Part shown: positions 19,153-26,457 of the stretch, piece by piece
Layout of the letters: each line of letters begins with the position of its first letter
Position numbering within the stretch: position 1 is the first letter of the stretch
Assembly: GCF_002157355.1 (NCBI RefSeq)
Contig: NZ_LYMK01000050.1
Span: 1-46,702 of the forward strand
DNA length: 46,702 bases
Direction: 5' to 3'
Source of the DNA: Variovorax sp. JS1663
GTDB taxonomy: Bacteria; Pseudomonadota; Gammaproteobacteria; Burkholderiales; Burkholderiaceae_C
The notes under the pieces: model-generated
Told to the model about the DNA's origin: nothing
The model's database searches: none
The model's input: the letters and a program-made list of their open reading frames with translations, nothing else
Made by a program: the position numbers and the translations under genes

Positions 19153-19653
19153 ATGAGCACGCCGAAGACCTTGCTGATCGTCTACCACTCGATGACGGGC
19201 GGCACGCGCCAGATGGTCGAAGCTGCACACGCGGGCGCCTCGCCGGACACGGGAATCGAGGTGCGGCTGCTGCAGGCAGCGCAGGCGAGCGCCCCCGACG
19301 TGCTCGCCGCGGACGGCTATATCTTCGGCACGCCGGAGAACCTCGCTTCCATGAGCGGGCAGCTCAAGGATTTCTTCGACCGCAGCTACTACGGGGCGCT
19401 CGACCAGATCAACGGCCGCCCCTATGCCACGCTGATCTGCGCCGGCAGCGACGGGCAGAACGCGGCCCGGCAGATCGAGCGCATCGCGACCGGCTGGCGG
19501 CTCAGGCGGGTGGCGGAGCCGCTGATCGTGTGCACCCACGCGCAGACGCCGGAGGCCATCCTGGCGCCCAAGCAGATCGGAGACGACGACCTCGCCCGCT
19601 GCAGAACCCTGGGCGAGGCGATGGCCGCGGGGCTCGCGCTGGGCGTGTTCTAG
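19153..19653 (+). CDS. Flavodoxin-family NAD(P)H-dependent oxidoreductase
   Basis: A 166-residue flavodoxin fold. The N-terminal IVYHSMTGGTRQMVEAA is a phosphate-binding loop for FMN, and YIFGTPENLASMSGQLKDFF with CAGSDGQNAARQIERI match the later FMN-contacting loops of WrbA/flavodoxin-like proteins. It has no iron-sulfur motif. The electron partner is unknown. It probably forms a two-gene unit with the preceding hydrolase. Confidence 0.78.
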   Translation: MSTPKTLLIVYHSMTGGTRQMVEAAHAGASPDTGIEVRLLQAAQASAPDVLAADGYIFGTPENLASMSGQLKDFFDRSYYGALDQINGRPYATLICAGSDGQNAARQIERIATGWRLRRVAEPLIVCTHAQTPEAILAPKQIGDDDLARCRTLGEAMAAGLALGVF

Positions 19654-19670
19654 GCGCCCTCGCGCGCCGC

Positions 19671-20702
19671 TCAGCCGTTGGCGATCCGGCTCACGAGCGC
19701 CTGGGTGAAGGCCGCGGTTCCCGCGTTGCCGCCCAGGTCGCCGGTGCGCACCTTGTCGATGTTCAGGGTTTCGTCGATGGCTTTGCGCAGGCGCGTGGCC
19801 AGGTCTGGCAGCCGGCAATGGTCGAGCATCAGCGCCGCGGCCAGCAGCAGCGCCGTGGGATTGGCAACACCCTTGCCGGCGATGTCCGGCGCCGAGCCGT
19901 GCACCGCCTCGAAGATGGCCGCCTCGCTGCCGATGTTGGCGCCCGGCGCCATGCCCAGGCCGCCGACCAGCCCCGCCACCAGGTCGGACAGGATGTCGCC
20001 GAACAGGTTGGTCGTGACCAGCATGTCGAACTGCCAGGGATTGAGCACCAGCTTCATCGCGCAGGCATCGACGATGACGCTGTCGAGCTCGAATTTCCCC
20101 TTGTACTTGCGCTCGTACAGCTCGAGGCCCGTCTCCAGGAAGATGCCGGTGAGCGCCTTCATGATGTTGGCCTTGTGCACGATCGTGACCTTCTTGCGGC
20201 CCAGCGCGACGGCGGTCTCGAAGGCGAACTCGAGCAGGCGGCGGCAGCCCTGGCGCGTGTTGATGCCGGTGGCCATGGCCACCGCATGCGGGTCGCCGTC
20301 GATCGGCACATAGTGCTCGTGGCCGATGTACAGGCCCTCGAGGTTTTCGCGCACCACCATCAGGTCGATGTTGTCGAAGCGCCCGCCGGGGATGATGGTG
20401 TGGGCCGGCCGCAGGTTGGCATAGAGGCCGAACTCCTCGCGCAGGCGCACGTTCGAGGAGCGGTAGCCGCCGCCGGAGGGCGTTTCCAACGGCCCCTTCA
20501 GCGCGAGGTGGGTGCGCCGGATGCTGTCCAGCGTGGCCTTGGGCAGCGGGTCGCCGGCCTGCTGCACGCCGGCCAGACCGGCCACCTGGCGGTCCCACTC
20601 GAAGGGCGCCTTCAGGGCGTCGAGAGCGGCCAGCGTCGCATCGACGATCTCGGGCCCGATGCCGTCCCCGGCGATCAGGGTGGCGGGAATGACTTGGGAC
20701 AT
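19671..20702 (-). CDS. NAD-dependent isocitrate/isopropylmalate-family dehydrogenase, probably isocitrate dehydrogenase
   Basis: A 343-residue beta-decarboxylating dehydrogenase. It shows IAGDGIGPEIV at the N-terminus, the substrate Arg cluster in SSNVRLREEFGLYANLRP, RENLEGLYIGHEHY with the catalytic Tyr, VTIVHKANIMK with the catalytic Lys, and the metal-binding NLFGDILSDLVAGLVGGLG. GSAPDIAGKGVANPTA follows near the C-terminus. Within this family the RENxExLY motif and length fit NAD-type isocitrate dehydrogenase. Tartrate or homoisocitrate dehydrogenase cannot be excluded by eye. The ATG at 20702 has GGAG upstream. It is divergent from aroG. Confidence 0.78.
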   Translation of the reverse strand: MSQVIPATLIAGDGIGPEIVDATLAALDALKAPFEWDRQVAGLAGVQQAGDPLPKATLDSIRRTHLALKGPLETPSGGGYRSSNVRLREEFGLYANLRPAHTIIPGGRFDNIDLMVVRENLEGLYIGHEHYVPIDGDPHAVAMATGINTRQGCRRLLEFAFETAVALGRKKVTIVHKANIMKALTGIFLETGLELYERKYKGKFELDSVIVDACAMKLVLNPWQFDMLVTTNLFGDILSDLVAGLVGGLGMAPGANIGSEAAIFEAVHGSAPDIAGKGVANPTALLLAAALMLDHCRLPDLATRLRKAIDETLNIDKVRTGDLGGNAGTAAFTQALVSRIANG

Positions 20703-20811
20703 GCGGGGACTCCGTGCAATGGAAAAAAGCGAGCCCCCGTTCGTCGCGAGGGCCAGGCGATTATGAGCGGACAATCTGCCGCATCCTCGAACCAACCCCA
20801 CGCCCACGCCC

Positions 20812-21927
20812 ATGCCCCGCCTGGATGACCCTCTTCACGATGCCGAGATCGGCTCCCGCGACAGCACCCTGGACACCACCCGCATCGACGACGTGCGCAT
20901 CGGCGCCGTCCGTCCCCTGATCACGCCGGCCCTGCTGCAGGAGCGCGTGCCGGTGCGCGACGACACGCTCGCGCCGGTGGAGGCCAGCCGCGCCGCGATC
21001 GCGGACGTGCTGCATGGCCGCGACGACCGGCTGGTCGTGGTGGTCGGCCCCTGCTCGATCCACGACCACGACCAGGCGCTCGAATATGGTCACCAGCTGA
21101 AGGCGGTGGCCGACGAGTTGCATGACGACCTGCTCATCGTGATGCGCACCTACTTCGAGAAGCCGCGCACCACGGTCGGCTGGAAGGGCTACATCAACGA
21201 CCCGCACCTGGACGGCAGCTTCGCGATCAACGAGGGGCTGGAGCGCGCCCGGCGCCTGCTGCTGGAGCTGACCATGCTGGGCCTGCCGACCGGCACCGAG
21301 TTCCTGGACCTGCTGAGTCCGCAGTTCATCGCCGATCTGATCGCCTGGGGCGCGATCGGCGCGCGCACTACCGAGAGCCAGAGCCATCGCCAGCTGGCCT
21401 CGGGCCTGAGCTGCCCGGTCGGCTTCAAGAACGGCACCGACGGCAGCATCAAGGTCGCGGCCGACGCCATCCTCGCGGCGCGGGCGCCGCATGCCTTCAT
21501 GGGGATGACGAAAATGGGCATGGCCGCCATCTTCGAGACCCGCGGCAACGACGACTGCCACGTGATCCTGCGCGGCGGCAAGACGCCCAACTACTCGGCC
21601 GCGGACGTGGCCGCGACCTGCGAGGTGCTGCGCGCACAGGGCCTGCGCGAGCAGGTGATGATCGACGTCTCGCACGGCAACAGCAGCAAGCAGCATCGGC
21701 GCCAGGTCGAGGTCGCTGATGACGTGGCAGCGCAGATCGCCGCCGGCGAGCGGCGCATCGCCGGCGTGATGATCGAGAGCCACCTGGAGGAAGGCCGGCA
21801 GGACATGGTGCCCGGCGTGCCGCTGAAGCATGGCGTGTCGGTCACCGATGCCTGCATCGGCTTCGCGCAGACGGTTCCGGTGCTGCAGTCGCTGGCCGTC
21901 GCGGTGCGCGCGCGGCGGAAGGCCTAG
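20812..21927 (+). CDS. aroG: 3-deoxy-7-phosphoheptulonate synthase (DAHP synthase, class I)
   Basis: The first enzyme of the shikimate pathway condenses phosphoenolpyruvate and erythrose 4-phosphate. The 371-residue protein carries VVVGPCSIHDHDQALEYG with the metal-binding Cys, MRTYFEKPRTTVGWKG, GARTTESQSHRQLASG, PVGFKNGTDG, VMIDVSHGNSSKQH, and ESHLEEGRQD. All are landmarks of the AroG/AroF/AroH type. Which aromatic amino acid inhibits it cannot be told by eye. Its TAG stop overlaps that of the convergent isochorismatase gene (shared CTAG). Confidence 0.93.
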   Translation: MPRLDDPLHDAEIGSRDSTLDTTRIDDVRIGAVRPLITPALLQERVPVRDDTLAPVEASRAAIADVLHGRDDRLVVVVGPCSIHDHDQALEYGHQLKAVADELHDDLLIVMRTYFEKPRTTVGWKGYINDPHLDGSFAINEGLERARRLLLELTMLGLPTGTEFLDLLSPQFIADLIAWGAIGARTTESQSHRQLASGLSCPVGFKNGTDGSIKVAADAILAARAPHAFMGMTKMGMAAIFETRGNDDCHVILRGGKTPNYSAADVAATCEVLRAQGLREQVMIDVSHGNSSKQHRRQVEVADDVAAQIAAGERRIAGVMIESHLEEGRQDMVPGVPLKHGVSVTDACIGFAQTVPVLQSLAVAVRARRKA

Positions 21928-22526
21928 CGGATCAGCGCCAGCAGGTCCTTGAAGCGGGGATGCTCGGCGGTGCGCAGCCACTCGAAGCCGACCATCTCGG
22001 TGGTCACCAGTTCGGCGCCGGCGCCGGCCAGGCGGTCGAAGGCGGCATCGCGGTTGCGCTCGGTGCGCGAACCGCAGGCATCGGTCACCACCCAGACCTC
22101 GAACTCGTCCTCCAGCAGGTCCAGCGCGGTCTGCAGCAGGCACACGTGGGCTTCGCAGCCGGCGATCACGATCGTGTTGCGCTCCTCGGCAGGCTGCTTC
22201 GGCTTCTGCAGGTGCTTGGGCAGGCTGCGGGCATTGCCCTGGGGCGCCTTCGCAGGCGCCCGCAGCCAGTCGGCCAGGCCCTCCTCCACGGCGCTGAAGT
22301 GCATCTTGGGCAGGGTACGCTGGCACAGCACGCGTACATCGGGCATGTTCTCGCCGAGCTTGGACGGATTCTCCTCGGTACCCCAGATCGGGACCTCCAC
22401 GAGGCGCGCCATCCGGCCCAGGCGCACGGCATTCGCCAGCACGGCCTCGCCCTCGAGGATGGCGGGCATCAGGCGCTGCTGGTAGTCGACCAGGACCAGT
22501 TGGGATTGCGAGGCGTCGAGCAGCAT
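21924..22526 (-). CDS. Isochorismatase-family cysteine hydrolase
   Basis: A 200-residue hydrolase of the isochorismatase/YcaC superfamily. The catalytic Asp is in LVLVDYQQRLMP near residue 14, a Lys lies in LPKMHFSAVEE near 75, and the nucleophile Cys is in VIAGCEAHVCLLQTA near 125. A ~20-residue polar insert (KAPQGNARSLPKHLQKPK) between the Lys and Cys motifs is longer than in most relatives. The substrate is unknown. Despite the family name and the neighbouring aroG, nothing here shows action on isochorismate. Confidence 0.83.
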   Translation of the reverse strand: MLLDASQSQLVLVDYQQRLMPAILEGEAVLANAVRLGRMARLVEVPIWGTEENPSKLGENMPDVRVLCQRTLPKMHFSAVEEGLADWLRAPAKAPQGNARSLPKHLQKPKQPAEERNTIVIAGCEAHVCLLQTALDLLEDEFEVWVVTDACGSRTERNRDAAFDRLAGAGAELVTTEMVGFEWLRTAEHPRFKDLLALIR

Positions 22527-22611
22527 GGGGAACGTCTTTCGGGAAAGCTGGGAGCTGAAAAAGCCCTAGACCGTACCACCGAACGCGGCGCCCCAGCCCG
22601 CTGCTGCCGAC

Positions 22612-23745
22612 TCAATCGGGCTGCAGCCGGATCAGCTTGCCGTTCGACTCGTCGGTCAACACATAAAGCAGGCCATCGGGGCCTTGCTTGACGTCACGGA
22701 TGCGGGCCCGGCCGTCCTCCAGCAGGCGATGCTCGGCCACCACCTTGCCATCGCGCAGCTCGATGCGGTCAAGATAGCCGAACTTGAGCGAGCCCACGAA
22801 GAGGTTGCCCTTCCAGGCGGCGCCATAGCGGTCGCTGGTGAGGAAGGCCATGCCCGAGGGCGCGATCGAGGGCACCCAGTAGTGCAGCGGCTGCTCCATG
22901 CCCTCCTTGTGCGCGATGCCGTCGCCGATCTTGCCGCCGCCGTAGTTCTCGCCGTAGGTGATCACCGGCCAGCCATGGTTGCGGCCCGGCTCGGGGAGGT
23001 TGATCTCGTCGCCGCCCTGCGGGCCGTGCTCGTGCATCCAGAGCTTGCCGTCGGGCGCCAGCGCGGCGCCCTGGCCGTTGCGGTGGCCGTAGCTCCAGAT
23101 CTCGGGCAGCGCGCCTGCCCGGCCGACGAAGGGGTTGTCCGGCGGCGCCGCACCGTCCTTGGTGATGCGCACCAGCTTGCCCAGATGGTTGTCGAGCTTC
23201 TGGGCGTCCTCCTTGCGGCTGAAGCGGTCGCCCAGGGTCAGGAACAGGGTGCCGTCCTTCGCCTCGACGATGCGGCAGCCGAAATGATGGCGGCTGGCCA
23301 CCTTCGGGCGCTGGCTGAAGACGACGCGCAAGTTCTCCAGGCGGCTGCCGTCGGTCGAGAGCTGGGCACGCGCCAACGCGGTGCTGTTGGCCGAACCGGC
23401 GGCATCGGGCTCGGAGAAACAGAAGTACAAGGTGCGGTTGCGCTGGAAGGCCGAGTCGGCCAGCACGTCCAGCAGGCCGCCCTGCCCGCCGGCAGCAACG
23501 GGCGGCAGGCCGGCCAGCGGCGAACCGAGCCGGCCGTCGGCGCCAACGACGCGCATGCGGCCGGGCTTTTCCGTGACCACGAAACGACCGTCGGGCAGAA
23601 AGGCCACGCCCCAGGGGTTTTCCAGGCCGGAAGCGACTACCTCCGGCCGCGGCGCAGCGGCCGCCACGTCAAGTACGGCCATCGCGAGGACAGCCATCCC
23701 GGCGGCCCGCCAGCGCTTCGTGGTGCATGCGGAAAAGAACTTCAT
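22612..23745 (-). CDS. PQQ-dependent sugar dehydrogenase-type beta-propeller protein
   Basis: A 377-residue secreted protein of the soluble glucose dehydrogenase (YliI/Asd) family. A signal peptide ends around AVLDVAAAA. The mature part shows repeated propeller blades: LENPWGVAFLPDGRFVVTEKPGRM, quoted by its start LENPWG; SRHHFGCRIVEAKDGTLFLT by its core HHFGCRI; then YGHRNGQG and HEHGPQGGDEIN, family signatures near the cofactor and metal sites. The start is the ATG at 23745, because AGGAG lies 8 nt upstream; nine upstream codons are in frame but lack this. Whether it binds PQQ is not certain from sequence, and no PQQ synthesis genes are near. Confidence 0.85.
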   Translation of the reverse strand: MKFFSACTTKRWRAAGMAVLAMAVLDVAAAAPRPEVVASGLENPWGVAFLPDGRFVVTEKPGRMRVVGADGRLGSPLAGLPPVAAGGQGGLLDVLADSAFQRNRTLYFCFSEPDAAGSANSTALARAQLSTDGSRLENLRVVFSQRPKVASRHHFGCRIVEAKDGTLFLTLGDRFSRKEDAQKLDNHLGKLVRITKDGAAPPDNPFVGRAGALPEIWSYGHRNGQGAALAPDGKLWMHEHGPQGGDEINLPEPGRNHGWPVITYGENYGGGKIGDGIAHKEGMEQPLHYWVPSIAPSGMAFLTSDRYGAAWKGNLFVGSLKFGYLDRIELRDGKVVAEHRLLEDGRARIRDVKQGPDGLLYVLTDESNGKLIRLQPD

Positions 23746-23794
23746 GGTGCTCCTTGACTTGGCCGAGCCCAAAAAATTCGCAATGCGAGCCGTC

Positions 23795-23823
23795 TTTATT
23801 TCAAAACTTTTGGTTTACATCAA
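23795..23823 (-). promoter_or_regulatory. Predicted promoter for the sugar-dehydrogenase gene
   Basis: On the minus strand TTGATG (23818-23823), a 17-nt spacer and AATAAA (23795-23800) lie about 50 nt upstream of the ATG at 23745, in the A/T-rich gap between two divergent genes. The boxes match consensus at 4 of 6 positions each. Confidence 0.45.
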
Positions 23824-23934
23824 CCTAAGAGCTTATGGCCCATAACGTTGAACTTTACAATTCATTCAATTCCATTGAGAAAAAACACTATTCCTGACAA
23901 TGAGTTGCGTGCAAAATCTCGGATTCTCTTGAAA

Positions 23935-23963
23935 TTGACATCACTTTTTGTCATCCATATCCT
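23935..23963 (+). promoter_or_regulatory. Strong promoter-like sequence just upstream of the NlpC/P60 gene
   Basis: A consensus TTGACA (23935-23940), a 17-nt spacer and TATCCT (23958-23963). The ATG at 23971 starts only 8 nt after the -10 box, so transcription from here would begin at or next to the start codon and the mRNA would be leaderless. No Shine-Dalgarno sequence is seen before the ATG, which agrees. Confidence 0.55.
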
Positions 23964-23970
23964 ACGCGCC

Positions 23971-24528
23971 ATGCGATTTTTCATTCTCCCCGCCTGCCTC
24001 CTGCTCGCCTTTGCCGCTCATGCCGCACCGCAGCAGGACCGCTCCGAAGAGATGGATGCCATGCTGGCGGAGAAAGGACTGATCGGCCAGTTTCACCAGG
24101 TCCGCCAGACCGTCGTGGACCGCACCTCGGACCTCGTCGTGACCGCGATCGGCTTCCTGGGCGTTCCCTACAAGCGCGGCGGCAACACGGCAGAAACCGG
24201 CTTCGACTGCAGCGGCTTCGTCCGCGCCATGTACAACCAGACCGTCGGCCACCTGCTGCCGCGCCGCGCCGAGGAGCAGGCCGCTGCCACCCAGAAGATC
24301 GACCGCAGCGAACTCAAGCCCGGCGACCTGGTGTTCTTCAACACCATGCGCCGCGCCTTCAGCCACGTTGGGATCTACGTCGGCGAAGGCAAGTTCATCC
24401 ATTCACCCCGCACCGGGGCCGAAGTGCGAGTCGAAGACATGAACGGCAGCTACTGGCAGCGCCGCTTCAACGGGGCCCGCCGCGTGCTGAGCGGCTCGGA
24501 AGAGGTCAAGGCCGCGTCCGGCGAGTAG
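23971..24528 (+). CDS. NlpC/P60 family cell-wall hydrolase (C40 peptidase)
   Basis: A secreted cysteine peptidase that probably cleaves peptidoglycan peptides. The 185-residue precursor has a signal peptide (MRFFILPACLLLAFAAHA). The NlpC/P60 domain covers about residues 60-165: FLGVPYKRGG, FDCSGFVRAMY with the catalytic Cys near residue 89, GDLVFFNTMRR, then FSHVGIYVGEGKFIHSP with the catalytic His. The upstream frame is open for 41 more codons, but that part has no signal-peptide character and is A/T-rich non-coding-like, so I chose the ATG at 23971. An intrinsic terminator follows 27 bp after the stop. Confidence 0.9.
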   Translation: MRFFILPACLLLAFAAHAAPQQDRSEEMDAMLAEKGLIGQFHQVRQTVVDRTSDLVVTAIGFLGVPYKRGGNTAETGFDCSGFVRAMYNQTVGHLLPRRAEEQAAATQKIDRSELKPGDLVFFNTMRRAFSHVGIYVGEGKFIHSPRTGAEVRVEDMNGSYWQRRFNGARRVLSGSEEVKAASGE

Positions 24529-24554
24529 GCACCTCTCGCTTCCCTGCCCCATAA

Positions 24555-24579
24555 AAAAACCCGCCGCTGGCGGGTTTTT
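24555..24579. terminator. Bidirectional intrinsic terminator
   Basis: CCCGCC (24560-24565) and GGCGGG (24569-24574) pair around a 3-nt loop. They are flanked by five A on the left and five T on the right, so the hairpin has a U-tract in both directions. It lies between the convergent NlpC/P60 gene and the aceE-aceF-lpdA operon and can serve both. Confidence 0.9.
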
Positions 24580-24614
24580 GTTTGGCCGGCCCGGCCGTGA
24601 TCGGCCGGTCGCGG

Positions 24615-26447
24615 TCATCCGCGCTTCTTGACCGGCGGCACGTCCGTGCAGCTGCCGTGCGCCACCTCGGCCGCCATGCCGATGCTTTCGCCGAGCGTCG
24701 GGTGCGGGTGGATGGTCTTGCCGATGTCGATTGCGTCGGCACCCATTTCGATCGCCAGGGCGACCTCCCCGATCATGTCGCCGGCGTGCGTGCCGACGAT
24801 GCCGCCGCCCACGATGCGGTGCGTCTCGGCGTCGAACAGCAGCTTGGTGAAGCCCTCGTCGCGGCCATTGGCGATGGCCCGGCCGGAGGCCGTCCACGGG
24901 AACAGCCCCTTCTCGACCTTCACGCCCTCGGCCTTGGCCTGGTCCTCGGTCAGGCCGACCCAGGCCACTTCCGGGTCGGTGTAGGCCACGCTCGGGATCA
25001 CGCGCGCATTGAACGCGGCGCTGGAGAGTTCCTTGTCGCCCTTCTGCTCGCCGGCGATCACCTCGGCCGCCACGTGCGCCTCGTGCACCGCCTTGTGCGC
25101 CAGCATGGGCTGACCGACGATGTCGCCGATGGCGAAGATGTGCGGCACATTGGTGCGCATCTGGATGTCCACCGGGATGAAGCCGCGGTCGCTCACGTTC
25201 ACGCCCGCTTTCTCGGCGCCGATCTTCTTGCCGTTGGGACTGCGGCCCACCGCCTGCAGCACCAGGTCGTACACCTGGGGCTCCTTGGGTGCCTGCTCGC
25301 CCTCGAAGGTGACGCGGATGCCTTCCTTGGTGGCTTCCGCACCGACCGTCTTGGTCTTGAGCATGATGTTGTCGAAGCGTGGCGTATTGAGCTTCTGCCA
25401 CACCTTGACCAGGTCGCGGTCGGCGCCTTGCATCAGGCCGTCGAGCATCTCGACCACGTCCAGGCGCGCGCCCAGGGTGGAGTACACCGAGCCCATCTCG
25501 AGGCCGATGATGCCGCCGCCCAGGATCAGCATGCGCTTGGGGTCCACGCCCAGCTCCAGCGCGCCGGTCGAATCGACGACGCGCGGATCCTTGGGCATGA
25601 AGGGCAACTGCACGGCCTGCGAGCCGGCCGCGATGATGCAGTGGCGGAAGCGCACCGTCTTGCTGCTGCCGGTGACATCCTTGCCATCGCCCGAGGTTTC
25701 TTGCACCTTGACGTGGTAGGGATCGACGAACTCGCCGATGCCCCGCACGGTGGTTACCTTGCGCATCTTCGCCATCGCGGTGAGGCCGCTGGTGAGCTTG
25801 CCCACCACCTTGTTCTTGCGCGCCAGCAGTTTGGCCCGGTCGATGACGGGCTCGTTGTAGGCCACGCCGAAGTCGGCGAAGTGCTTGACCTCGTCGATCA
25901 CCGCCGCCACGTGCAGCAGCGCTTTGGACGGGATGCAACCCACGTTCAGGCAGACCCCGCCCAGGGTGGCATAGCGCTCGACCAGCACCACGTTGAGCCC
26001 CAGGTCGGCCGCGCGGAAGGCAGCGGAATAGCCACCGGGGCCGGCGCCCAGCACCAGCACGTCGCATTCGACATCGACCGAGCCGCTGTAGCTCGAGGCC
26101 ACGGCAGGCGCCGGCGACGGCGCAGCGGCGGCCTGCGGTGCCGGCGCGCTCGCGGCCGGAGCCGGTGCGGGCGCCGCGGGTGCAGGCGCCGGCGCAGCCG
26201 CGCCAGCCTCTGCCGCATCGACCGTCAACACGACCGAGCCTTCGCTCACCTTGTCGCCCACCTTCACCGCCACCGACTTGACGACGCCGGCATGCGAGGA
26301 CGGGATCTCCATCGAGGCCTTGTCGGACTCGACGGTGATCAGCGACTGCTCGACCTTGACGGTGTCGCCAGCCTTGACCAGCACCTCGATGACCGCGACC
26401 TCGGCGAAATCACCGATGTCCGGAACCTTGACTTGCACTTCGCTCAT
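24615..26447 (-). CDS. lpdA: Dihydrolipoamide dehydrogenase (E3) with N-terminal lipoyl domain, pyruvate dehydrogenase complex
   Basis: E3 of the pyruvate dehydrogenase complex. The 610-residue protein begins with a lipoyl domain (MSEVQVKVPDIGDF, modified Lys in VESDKASMEIPSS near residue 42). An Ala/Pro linker spans about 80-125, followed by a full E3: FAD motif VLVLGAGPGGY near 130, disulfide GGVCLNVGCIPSK near 165, NAD motif ILGGGIIGLEMG, and C-terminal HPHPTLGESIG near 583. The start is the ATG at 26447, 10 bp after aceF. Lipoyl-E3 fusions are known in beta-proteobacterial and Neisseria complexes. It lacks close similarity in layout to the stand-alone E3 at 9.5-11.0 kb. Confidence 0.95.
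   Translation of the reverse strand: MSEVQVKVPDIGDFAEVAVIEVLVKAGDTVKVEQSLITVESDKASMEIPSSHAGVVKSVAVKVGDKVSEGSVVLTVDAAEAGAAAPAPAPAAPAPAPAASAPAPQAAAAPSPAPAVASSYSGSVDVECDVLVLGAGPGGYSAAFRAADLGLNVVLVERYATLGGVCLNVGCIPSKALLHVAAVIDEVKHFADFGVAYNEPVIDRAKLLARKNKVVGKLTSGLTAMAKMRKVTTVRGIGEFVDPYHVKVQETSGDGKDVTGSSKTVRFRHCIIAAGSQAVQLPFMPKDPRVVDSTGALELGVDPKRMLILGGGIIGLEMGSVYSTLGARLDVVEMLDGLMQGADRDLVKVWQKLNTPRFDNIMLKTKTVGAEATKEGIRVTFEGEQAPKEPQVYDLVLQAVGRSPNGKKIGAEKAGVNVSDRGFIPVDIQMRTNVPHIFAIGDIVGQPMLAHKAVHEAHVAAEVIAGEQKGDKELSSAAFNARVIPSVAYTDPEVAWVGLTEDQAKAEGVKVEKGLFPWTASGRAIANGRDEGFTKLLFDAETHRIVGGGIVGTHAGDMIGEVALAIEMGADAIDIGKTIHPHPTLGESIGMAAEVAHGSCTDVPPVKKRG
26295..26351. repeat. 57-bp direct repeat, copy A (lipoyl site of lpdA)
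   Basis: This stretch is identical over 57 bp to 27625-27681 in aceF. It encodes the lipoyl-lysine hairpin. The third lipoyl domain (first in aceF, near 27,965-28,021) has the same protein motif but several base differences. Confidence 0.9.
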
Positions 26448-26457
26448 GGTCGGCACC

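Noticed and set aside
21924..22526. Isochorismatase gene as part of a siderophore or shikimate-linked pathway with aroG
   Set aside because: The two genes are convergent with overlapping stops and no chorismate-using partner genes are present; the shared pathway name is coincidental.
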